Assembly (NCBI RefSeq): GCF_000516985.1 | Contig: NW_006917092.1 | Location: 2,434,619 to 2,498,618 of the forward strand | Source of the DNA: Pestalotiopsis fici W106-1 | Lineage: Eukaryota; Ascomycota; Sordariomycetes; Amphisphaeriales; Sporocadaceae | Direction of reading: 5' to 3' | DNA length: 64,000 nt | In this document: one piece after another, positions 33,996 through 45,217 of the stretch | Numbering within the stretch: position 1 is the stretch's first letter | Layout: each line of letters opens with the position of its first letter | The notes under the pieces: generated by a model | What the model saw: only the letters and a program-made list of their open reading frames with translations | The model's database searches: none | What the model was told of the DNA's origin: nothing | Program-made: the position numbers and the translations under genes

Positions 33996-35040
33996 TGCTC
34001 CTTGTTGTTGCCTCTTGTCTTTTTAGTGTTTGTTGTGTATGTTCGTGGTCCGCAAAGCGGAGGTCCTCGACTTTTGGAGCTGAAGTCCTTGATGGGATGG
34101 TCGCGACAGTCCTTTCACGGTTGCGCAAGCGCAAAAAGTACTGCGAGCTCAAACAAATATAAGGCAGACGGCTGTTGGGTTATTCGATACCGTTGGTTGG
34201 TTGGATGCGTTGCGTTGCGACAAGTTGGTCTACGTACTTCAGCTGGTCGCCCCAGGAAAAGAATGATGAAAGCTAACCTAGCTCTCAATGGCAAGTTCCG
34301 AGTCGGCCCAAAAATTGCGGTCGCCGATGCACAATAGCCCGGTGCAGCCGGTAATAATCAACGGCCGAGCGACAACTCGGTGCGGACATAGTGCGTCGTC
34401 CTGGCAAGCAATATAAACAAAGATTTTGAATTTCTGGAATACTTTGTGATTGATTTTCTTCAATCAGGGACAGGTGTATTATTTGCGAAGAAAAGGTAAG
34501 AAATGAGACAAGTGTGGCTTTTTGTATTTCTTTACACCAAGATCTTTGCCCAAGTCAACAGGGACTGTTATTATTAGTCTCCTTGTTACTCTACCTTCCC
34601 TGCCCAGCAGGTGGCGTGATAAATAATAATCGTACGATTTTGGCCATTGCACTGTTCGGAGAACGCGTCGTCTTATAAACTTTTTGCACCATGATAATGA
34701 AGCTATATTCACTTTTCTTGCCTGATCAACTATGAACGTACGGAACACATGCAAGAAGCAACGACAGATCCATTTGACAAAAGAGAGCGCGCCTAAGACG
34801 ATGAGCTGGCTGCTGAGGCTGTCTCGCACTCTCATCTAGAATTGTAGTGTAATAAGTTGTAATAAGTGATATCGAATTTTGTGCAACACCAGACCACAAG
34901 GGAATTTTTTGCTCTTGGCCATTCATGAACACCAATCTAGATGTCCTATGATCAACCAAGTGATCATTGATCATAGGCCATGTGTTGCAGTGTCGGGCAC
35001 CATTTGTAGCTACTACTGCTTCTTTGATAGGGTGGTATGC
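33996..35040. other. Intergenic region upstream of ISD11
   Basis: About 1 kb containing the ISD11 promoter and the 3' region of the MYND gene. Open frames are short and unrecognisable. No tRNA or repeat array is seen. Confidence 0.5.
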
Positions 35041-36994
35041 TTATAGTGCAGAGATGCCTTGGGTATCGCCACTGGAAAGATTCTTGATATATTCCCTCAT
35101 GCCTGGTGTCGTTATGCCATTTATCCTTCGCTGGAGCATTGGACATGTCTCTACCTTCCGCCATAACCTCCGATATTTGTTCCTGGCTACTGTTGGATTT
35201 TTGAACACCTCTTCAATGACTTCTTTTGGATGGTGCCTGAAGTAGGGGCATTGCGCTAATTGATGGTTTTCAATGCCACACATTTCGCAGCCCCTAGCGT
35301 TTTGTGGCAGGCTCGGCTCAATCTGTTGGGCATTGCTTACGCCAACCCTGTCGGTGGTTTCTTCTTTTGTTCTTATGGCAGTTGACGGGTGAAGACTGCT
35401 AGTCGGCGCGCCTCTTGATTCGGCGACTGAAGGCTCGTTCAGTCCAGCGCCAGATTTGGACTCGTCCGTTTCGATGATGGAATCGACCTTTTCCATTCCT
35501 ACACCTGGTTTGAAGCTGCACATTATGGTGCCGGGACTCGAACTTTCTGTATCAAAGCCAGGTCTTGAACTCTCCGTCTCAATGACAGTTTCAGACTTCT
35601 AGTCCTTGGATGTACTAGGCACTTGCTCGTTGTACCTTGCGCCCAGCTTGTTGGCCCACTCCCTCACAGCATCATCTAAAGGAATCCAATGATCCTCGAT
35701 TCTCTTGGCTCGGTAATGCAATCTGTCCGAAGACGTATAAGCAAGATCCTTCTCATCTTCGTATATTTCGCCGTCCGTGTCTCGCTTGGGAAAGTGAACA
35801 ATCTCCCGGTGGGCTTGGAAATTATCATCGAAACATCTCAGGGAACAAAAGTAGGTTTCGACTTTGTGGTCATGTATACATTCTTTGCAGAATCCTGCTG
35901 CATGCATGTCGGCTTCAGAGTCCTCGGCCGATCTGAAACCTTCTCCGCCGGCACATGCGTGACCAGCTTTGGCCCTGTGCGGCAACTAGTAAAGCGTCAG
36001 CTGGAATTCAGCTCGAATCCAAAGTTCAAGTACGTACAATACCACTTTGCCAGCATTCATCTGAGCAGAAATACGTCGAAGAGCATTCTGGGATCTCGTA
36101 AAGCTCATTGAGCGTGACACACAAAGGACAAAATTCCAGTGACTGCGTGTCTAGTACACCCTCGCACTTTGCACATGGAGGAAGGTCGTACTCTTGAGCT
36201 GCAGCCGCGGCGGCTTTGAGCTTGTCCTGCTTGACCTTGGCCTTTTTGGCTTTGGCGGCATCGTTGGCGACTTTTGCCCTCGTCAACTCCACCTTTCTCT
36301 TTTCGTAAAACTGCTGTTGCTCTTTCATGTCGCCTTGAGACTGGCGGTCGCGAGCCATGAGGGTGATGACTTCGGACACGCTCGTTCCGTTACGCACCAA
36401 GTCGATATACTTTTGGCTCTTGGCGGCGCCCTCTGGGTCATGTTTGGTCTGGAAGAGAGTCTCGACATAGATTTCAATCTTGGCCTCGGGAGAGGTAGCT
36501 GCACTGACCCTGGCCATGAAGTCTTCAAACAACTTCTCGCTGTCCATCTTATCATTGGTGAAAACTGTCCTCAACTCCGAGATGAGCTGGGGGACGGGTT
36601 TCTCTTGGCCATTCAGCAGCGCCTTGATCGTGTCTGGGCGATCAGTAGCTGATGCGAGCCCAAGGCTCTTGAGTTTATCGCGCACCCAATCGACTTTTTC
36701 CGCCTGTATCCGCTGCTCAATGGCGTCAAGCGTGGCTTTCTTTTCCCGGGCTTGAGCAAACATGGTGTCAAGCTCCTGGAGAAACACGCGCCGGCCAGAG
36801 AACCACTCCTTGGTCGATGAGTTGAGATAGCGGTCCCGCATGCGATTGATCACCCGTGGCCAGCATTCTGGACATAAGTGAGGATGGCGCAGTTTGTGCT
36901 CTGTGATACATCGATCCTTGTCTGCCTCAACTGCCTTGGCCAGAGCCTCTTGCTCTTTATTCGATGACAAGATGTCGTCCCAGATTTCGCCCAT
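35041..36994 (-). CDS. MYND-type zinc-finger protein with an in-frame TAG before a CCHC-containing C-terminal extension
   Basis: Exons 36994-36038 and 35985-35599 encode 447 residues up to a TAG at 35601-35599 (codon 448). The same frame then stays open for 185 more residues to 35041, giving 633 in total. The N-terminal 260 residues are helical and charged, with an early CPEC pair (C41/C44). A MYND-like cluster follows: C274/C277, C289/C292, C304, C310/C314 and H328/C330, spanning the splice junction (WQSG-ILPHRAKAGH). A second Cys/His group, CKEC...YFCSLRCFDDNFQAHR, comes after. The extension holds CEMCGIENHQLAQC, a perfect C-x2-C-x4-H-x4-C zinc knuckle. The start is the ATG at 36994 (MGEIWDDILSS); the open frame extends slightly upstream without an ATG. 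MYND fingers bind proline-rich partners; the cellular role is unknown. The intron (36037-35986, 52 nt) is secure; how the TAG is handled is not. Confidence 0.75.
35593..35605 (-). other. In-frame TAG within a hairpin nearly identical to that in the HMG-box gene
   Basis: The minus strand reads GGACT-AGA-AGTCT: a 5-bp stem with an outer G-U pair and the same AGA loop. The A of TAG (35600) is the first loop base after U. The core AAGGACTAGAAGTC (14 nt) is identical to that in the HMG-box gene. Editing to UGG would give Trp448 and attach the CCHC extension. Confidence 0.6.
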
Positions 36995-37596
36995 TTTGAG
37001 AAGACGAATCGTCAATCAAGGCGCGTCTGCTTGACGTGATGATCTTTTGGGTCTGTCTAGACATATCAGTAACAGGGAACAACCAAGTTTGTTGTTGTAT
37101 GGAGCACAACATACAATGAGAATGAGAAACTATGTTTGAGAATCTACTCGGAACGATACAATATTTTGACGTAGTTCTAATCCAAACTACTATTGAAGTG
37201 AAGAAATGCAAATTTGAATTCCAAGTTCTTCCTGGTTGTTATGGGTGCAAGTTGTGTTGGATAAGTCGTAGCGCAATACCGTCCTTTTATGTACCTCTCA
37301 GGCTGCTGAAAAGGTTCAGGCCCCCAAGCCTCAGGGACCTTGGCGGCCTATCTTTTCCCTACCTTAATGTACCTACCAACCTAAGTAAATGCAAGGCACC
37401 TGCCAAAGCCTCCGTCAAAGGTACAACCGACGAGTCGAAGAGCCTACTTCCCTTTCACTTGTACCTAAAATCACCCAAACTTCAAGGTTGTACCGACATT
37501 ATTTCAAGACTGCGCGAATCCTCCACAACAACACACCGCGACCGAGCAACTCTCTATTCAAGCCAGATCGCCCTTTACTGCTAGCAATACCTCAAC
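36995..37596. other. Divergent promoter region between the MYND gene and SF3b10
   Basis: About 600 bp between head-to-head genes. It contains GTACCTACC-type motifs (about 37362-37382) that are common in Hypocrealean promoters. No further gene is seen. Confidence 0.5.
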
Positions 37597-37922
37597 ATGG
37601 TGCGTCAAGTCTCCGGAAAACCTTGTACTTCCGCTAGAAATGCGCTACTGACTTGATCGTGGAAAAACAGGCCGACAAACTACGAATCCAGCACGAACTC
37701 GAACGTCTCCAGGCCAAGTACATTGGAACTGGCCACCCCGACACCAGCTCTTGGGAATGGCGGACCAATATTTCGCGCGACACTTACAGTAGCATCGTTG
37801 GACACCCGCCAATGCTTGCATATCACGCGCTGGCTCAGGGAGAGCCGAGCGCAAAGGTGCGCGCGCAGTATATTCGGAAAATGGTGCAGCCTTGTGGACC
37901 GCCGCCGCCGAGGGAGGAATGA
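37597..37922 (+). CDS. ysf3: SF3b10/Ysf3, splicing factor 3B subunit 5; intron directly after the ATG
   Basis: Exon 1 contains only the ATG (37597-37599). The intron is 37600-37670 (donor ATG|GTGCGT, acceptor AAACAG|GCC), and exon 2 is 37671-37922, giving 84 residues. The protein is the smallest subunit of the SF3b complex of U2 snRNP, which recognises the intron branch site. ADKLRIQHELERLQAKYIGTGHPDTSSWEW, RDTYSSIVGHPP and the terminal RKMVQPCGPPPPREE are diagnostic and nearly invariant in eukaryotes. Length is exactly that of the family. Without the intron no ATG precedes the conserved N-terminus. Confidence 0.95.
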
Positions 37923-38350
37923 TGACGGATGGCGACGGAGCAGATTAGAAGAGGGCCACGGTCAAGACATAGCTGGCTCATAATGCCTGGGCATCCCACG
38001 TTTCTTGGACGGTATCAATGATTCGAAAGTCAGGATGGAAATCCCCTGTAGGGCCGACTGGCTCGGTTCTCGACGAGCTGCATCGGCTCATGCTTCAACA
38101 GACAAGCACTCAAAATATGGAGGATGGGTATGTCAGAGAGGCTTCTTCCAGCGCTACTATTGTGATTACGACACAAACACATACGACTGGTGTCATTATC
38201 GTAAAGCTCGCGCAGTCCTCCCAGGACATACCATTCTAATGTTTAATCACCATGCCCAATTACCCTTTTTTAAGCATGCCATTTCCCTCAACGCCAGCCA
38301 AATTGCGCTTAACCAGACCTATTACGCCAACCAAGACCTTGCTGCCGCAT
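37923..38350. other. Convergent spacer between SF3b10 and NSE3
   Basis: About 430 bp holding two 3' UTRs. The short plus-strand frame across it (38005-38430) runs into NSE3 in the opposite direction and has no family resemblance. Confidence 0.5.
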
Positions 38351-39344
38351 TTATTCTCCCTCTGCGCCGTTCTCGCCTTCTTGGTCTTCGGGGAGCGCCG
38401 CACCGCCTTGAAGCCCGAGACTCTTGTTGATTCTCTTGTTGAGATCCCGCGGTATATCCGTTTTCCAAACCTCCTTGACGAATGCAGCGACACTCTCGGG
38501 GGGCACCTCGACCTTGCCTCTTGTGCCCACATGCCAAGTTATGGTATCCTCGTCCCCTTCCGTCTTCTCAACTGCCTTTTCAAGATATCCTTGTCGCACC
38601 AACTTGACCAGAACGTTCTCAGTCTTGTCAAATGGCAGGTTTCTGTCTGCATTCATTCGACCGAGATAGTCAAAGAATTTGACATTGCTCAGCTCACCAC
38701 CATTCAGAGCGATGAGTGCAATAACGAATGTGTAAAATCCAGTATATTCGGCCTCCTCTGAAGAGCTAGGAACTCGCGACGGGGTTATGATGGATGCAGT
38801 CTTATAGGCGCTTGGTAAAGTCGAGACGAGAATATACGTTTTGGACGATGCCGTGCCTTGCGCGGCTGCCTGTCTCTGTGTTGCGCTTTGTTCTAAAGCC
38901 TCTAGTCAGTACGATGTATCATACACAATCAATGTCAAAAAAAAAAAAAAAAAAAAAAAAAACGTAACTTTGCTTCTCTCTCAATGTCCTCTTCTCCTTG
39001 ACAGGAAGCTCGGCCATCTCCATACCAAACACCTGCCGCAAATTGAGCTGGGCGCCGTCAAAGACCTTCTTAAAAGCCCGAGGGTTGTTACCCAACACCT
39101 TATCTCTGATACCATCGCGTCTGATTGGTATTCTTGCATACTCGCATGCCAGTGCATATCGAACGAGCTTTTTTACCAGACCCACCTCGTCGCTTGCGCT
39201 GGCCATGTCGACATCTCCGTCCTCGTCTAATTCCTCGTCATCCTCGTCCTCTGAGTCCTGGCGTCTCGAATGTCGGCGGCGGGGTTCGACTTCCTCTTCA
39301 TCGTCGGAGTCTCGTCGCCGCCTTCGTTGCGTTTGGGGTGGCAT
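38351..39344 (-). CDS. nse3: NSE3, MAGE-domain subunit of the Smc5/6 complex, two exons
   Basis: Exons 39344-38969 and 38901-38351 join in frame to 308 residues ending in TAA. Nse3 binds Nse1 and Nse4, and contacts DNA, in the Smc5/6 genome-stability complex. The first 55 residues are Arg/Asp/Glu-rich and disordered (RRRRRDSDDEEE, DSEDEDDEELDEDGDVDM). The MAGE homology domain follows: VKKLVRYALACEYARIPIRRDGIRDKVL, FGMEMAELP, YILVSTLP, then GFYTFVIALIALNGGELSNVKFFDYLGRM. The winged-helix end is NVLVKLVRQGYLEKAVEKTEGDEDTITWHVGTRG. The intron (38968-38902, 67 nt) contains a 26-nt homopolymer and has a weak donor GTTACG. Confidence 0.9.
38937..38962. repeat. 26-bp A homopolymer inside the NSE3 intron
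   Basis: An uninterrupted run of 26 A on the plus strand (T on the transcribed sense) fills more than a third of the 67-nt intron, just after the donor. Its length is likely to vary between isolates, and it may be mis-sized in the assembly. Confidence 0.9.
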
Positions 39345-39805
39345 TGCGGCAATAGAAGAGTGTGATTCTAGAGCAGATGCTGAGTATTGAAATGAAAATA
39401 ATGAGATTGCAAACAGCAATTTGCTTGTAGGAATAAAGTAATTGGTTCTCAAAAGTGTTGTTGTTTAGAATTGCCCAGGGCAAAATGCATTAGTGGCAGC
39501 GTGGGGTCCGTCTATGGTATCGTAATAATACATTACCTAGCTGTAGTAATAGGAAGCTACAGGAGGTAAGAGCACTGGTTGACCTGCCAAGCGACGCGCT
39601 TTTGCTTAATTGAAACGCGTCTCGGTCCGGAGAATCCACTACCCGCCGTCGTCCCCCCGGCCCTAGCAGATTGCCTAATTGGGTCTATGGTCGCAAAAAA
39701 GTTCTAGCCATCATTCCAATCCATCTGTATAATATACGTACTCATTGTTGTGTGCCAAATGTCAACCTTTGACCGGACGTTGCATTCGTCCTTTAGTCTC
39801 TATTC
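39345..39805. other. Divergent promoter region between NSE3 and SLS1
   Basis: About 460 bp between head-to-head genes, with both promoters. No other gene is seen. Confidence 0.5.
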
Positions 39806-42681
39806 ATGATCACCAGGGGACTGTCCAGCGGCGCGATCTGTCTCGGCTGCCGTCTGCGACTTCTTGGTCAAAGTGTCCGACCAAATCTTTCCCAATCGAT
39901 AAGCCAACAAGGCCGAAGCTCTTCCTTATACCAGAACCAGCGCCGACGATGGCTGGCGAGCGACGCACCCGCTCGACCCGACGAGCGCGACGAACAAGGC
40001 AATAAATCGGGACAAAATGACTGGTCCTTGCTCGAACAGGCATCTCGAGACCAAGCCAACGAAGAACAAGCCTATCGTGACTTCCTAGAACAGGAGGATG
40101 AATTCCCAGATGTCCGAGAAAGGCGGCCAGGCAGGCGCGGCAGCAGGAGTCTTCCGCGCCAAGCACGCAGAGATTCTGACCAGAACTCTTCGCCAATGAT
40201 GAGGCATCTCGACCTCCGGAAGAAGGTTTTGTCTGGCAGGAAGATTCTCACCGAGACTTCGGCAAGTCTGGGCTCCGACATGCTAGGAAAGCCAGCTTAC
40301 GCCATTGTCATGAAGGATACTGGCAAATATCGGGCAAAGAAACGGCCTGTCGGCTTGAAGAAATCCGCCCAAAAAGATGAAATGAAAGATATTGAAGCCT
40401 TGCTCGACAACCGCCGTATACCTGCTACCGAAGCCGAAGTCCGCCAGAATATAGACGAGCTACGACCCCCTAATAGTGAGCTCATCCTGCGGCAGAAAAA
40501 TTTTCTGAAGCTACAAACCAACCTGGAAGAGGGTTTCTTGAAAGAGCAACTTCAGCAGTATATACTGTCTTTCCAGTCGGACCCCAGCGTCGAGCCCACG
40601 ACAACAAGTTCAGTAGCAACACAAAAGTCGGAAGAGACGAAGCTGAAAGATCAATACCCCTGGATCAGCAATGCAGTTCCCTGGATGCCCGTGGATCCCT
40701 ATGGCGGAGTTGCAGTCCTCCACGACCACTCAAGTCGTCTCCTGCATGCCTACCTTCCGCCTGATGCTGGTCCAAAAACCCGAGCTGCTGTAAGAATCAT
40801 GCGAGAATGCTGGGGCCTGCAAATGGAAGAGGTCGCAAATGGCCTTGGGGAAGCACGAATCAGACTCCAAACGAAGCACTTCATTCCTTTGATGCGCAGC
40901 TCACAAAAGCTCTTGCGCTCGATCACGGAAACATATCTGGAAGAAGGAGAGGCTCTGGAAACACTTGTGCCAACAAATGAGATTCGAATTCGGGCGCCTC
41001 GGTACAAGTACGAGACCTTGTTGTTCGAAATTGATGCACTCATCGGCAAACTCCAGTCTCACACATTCCCTATTTCACATGTCACGTCAGATCCTACCAC
41101 AGTCACCGAGGAATTACTTGAGCTAGTCGGCAAAGTCACAAACACCCATGTACGGCTCACTGACACAAGGAATCGGGTAAGTTCTGCTTTGATCCATGAA
41201 CTAAATCATCTTCATCACGACCTTTCGAGACGATCAGCTGACATTCTTCTTGTGATCAGTTGCAAGTCACCTGGATCCAGCTTTCTACTCAGTATAAGCC
41301 AGAGGTTGAAACTCTTTCCCATGTCGTCTTCCGTTTCCTCCGAAATGCTCTTTATCCCGACTCGGCTACTCGAACGCTTCATACCACGAACGCCGAAATA
41401 GCACTTGCAGCTGGAGGCACACGTCTGATAGCGGATCACTCTCACAAGGAAAAATGGGCCTGGAAGGACAGACTCTCATCATGGGCCCGCCTTGCAAGCC
41501 CAATATCAGCACCGAATCCCGAGATCAAGCGTATGGAAACTACAAGCACCGAACCCGTGCTGCCGAACTTCTCTATACCCATTGAGCAGTTCGACTATAC
41601 CAGATCACGATCATTGGAGGTCACGGCCGAAACTTTGAATCTGAGCTCGTCCGAGTCCCCGACTGCCGAAGGCGTCGCAATCCAGGAGAGCTCGCGCTTC
41701 CCGTACCAGCCGGTCCGCTGGTCTGACCAACCAAAGACCACCACCGTCGGCAAGTTTGGACATGCTCTCACCATGTACGATAAAAAGGCAGATTCGACCG
41801 GCACCTTTTCGAACCAGCCTGGTCTGGGGGACCTTGCCGCCCGTCCCTACAATTTCTCTCCTGTTGTACCACACCCTCTCACCATGGCCGATCTCTCACT
41901 ATCCCCCGCCAACGAGAACGATTTTATACCGACCGCCTCGACAATCGTTGTTCGATTCTTTCACAATCACGAATCTGCATTTCGGGCACTGCCTCTCGTC
42001 GCGCCACCTCTCGAGTTACGCCTCTCCCTCTCCGAACCGAGCGACACTCGCAAAGATCCCGAAATCACCGGCGTCCATTCATTGCGAGTCGTGTCATCTA
42101 CACACCACGATGACGTGCTCTTCCCCGCCAGTCCAGTCGACCTGCGCATCACCCAGACCCGCAGTGTCTCCCTGCAAGGTTCCCCAGGCGCCCTTCAGGA
42201 TTGGCAGCCCATTGCCGATTTCCTCGCCCGATCCCACCTCGACTTTGGCGCTGGCAAGCTCGAGATGGCCAAACAGCAGCGCTTCCAGATCCCGCTCCGA
42301 CTCTTTCACAAAGCTGCAGCTTCCAATACCAACACCAACAATAAGGAACACGGGCAGCGACAAGAGGAGGAAGCAAGCCCCGAATCGCTACGCAGCACAC
42401 TCTACGAGTTTGCCGGTCTTGAGCTGCACCGCTCCGTCTCCGTGCCGTATCCCGAGGACGAGCGCTTCAAACTGGTCTACACCTCGATCGAGGCCGGACA
42501 GGGAGGAGGCCGGCGCGCAGAATTAAGCTTGGAGCCTGCATCCAGAGCACATTTGCCGCTGTCAACCGAGGCCGGCGAGTACCACGATGACTTCCTTCGC
42601 GCTTGTTCCAGGTTTGCTCAAACGGCAAAGAATTGGTCTGGCTATATCGCCGACTCTAGAGTCAAGGTCTCGAAGTCCTAA
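39806..42681 (+). CDS. sls1: SLS1-like mitochondrial inner-membrane expression regulator, two exons
   Basis: Exons 39806-41176 and 41260-42681 join in frame to 930 residues ending in TAA. In yeast, Sls1 is an inner-membrane protein that couples mitochondrial transcription to translation at the membrane. The N-terminus is a basic, Arg/Ser-rich presequence-like region with a RRRWLAS end. A conserved N-terminal domain covers about 125-240 (RKILTETSASLGSDMLGKPAYAIVM, LLDNRRIPATEAEVRQNI). A KH-like middle follows (HAYLPPDAGPKTRAAVRIMRECWGLQMEEV). The C-terminal SLS1 domain is rich in FRFLRNALYPDS and LPNFSIPIEQFDY-like strands. The intron (41177-41259) has a GTAAGT donor and joins DTRNR to LQVTWIQLSTQY. 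Length is typical for filamentous fungi. The family assignment rests on overall pattern and is good but not certain. Confidence 0.82.
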
Positions 42682-43254
42682 TCTTCGAGAACACTATAAG
42701 GAATAAAGTAACGATCCGGTCAAGGTGTCGCATCTGAGCATAAGGGAATATTTTGTATAAATTGGCAAAGTCCTGTAAAAGTAGTAAACCAACATAGATT
42801 TGTACATATCTCATGATTCACGAAACGCAATCCTAATTGTACAACATACAACACAGTATACGGCCTGAGCAGATGGGCATCTGATCCAATATAATTATCC
42901 AACGGCACGGAGTGGGGATTACATGCTTACATGACGGCTTCATTGACACGTCGAACACATACGCATGGCAAAAAAGGTGGCCTGTTACGATGAACGACTA
43001 GTGCACTATTAAGAATTCACATAAATCACATCACAGTCATCATGCAGGAGGAACGTTATTTTGGGAAATCCACTTTTTCTATGACTCTATTTTCGTACTA
43101 CCAGCACAAGATGTGTGCCCCAAGCCAGAGATTCCGAGTCATCAGATATGGTGCAAAGTCGTAAACCGTGAACGTGTCATTAGTTTGTTACACGCACTCG
43201 ATGAGCTGGGGAGAAGCCCACCGCGCACAGAAGTTATTCCATGCAGAGATGCGC
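42682..43254. other. Convergent spacer between SLS1 and TEF1
   Basis: About 570 bp with the two 3' UTRs. No conserved frame is seen. Confidence 0.5.
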
Positions 43255-45001
<1,747 letters not shown>

Positions 45002-45040
45002 TGTGGCGGTGTTGAGATCTCTTTGTCTTGTGTTTGGTTT

Positions 45041-45217
45041 CTAATGAAACTGTTGTGGTAGTCAGCTTGAAGCTCTTGGAAAGAATGTTTGGAAGCTGCG
45101 CGGGCAGCTGGAAGGTCCAGAAAGTAGATGGAGAGTGATGGTGATGGTAACGAAGAGGACGATGCTTGATGAATGCACACAAGCTTGTCCTTTGATGGCA
45201 GGAAGAGGGTTACTCAC
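45041..45217 (-). other. Probable 5'-UTR intron of TEF1
   Basis: The donor is CCAAT|GTGAGT, a CTGAC branch lies near the end, and the acceptor TTCATTAG is followed by a CA-rich leader (AACCAAACACAAGACAAAG) just before the ATG. Leader introns are common in fungal eEF1A genes. An alternative acceptor, CAACAG, lies about 10 nt upstream. Confidence 0.7.

Noticed and set aside
35521..35600. T-arm-like sequence on the minus strand (GTTCGAGTCCCGGCACCA) suggesting a tRNA
   Set aside because: No matching 5' acceptor stem, D-arm or anticodon arm within 75 nt upstream, and the bases are the continuous reading frame of the MYND gene extension.
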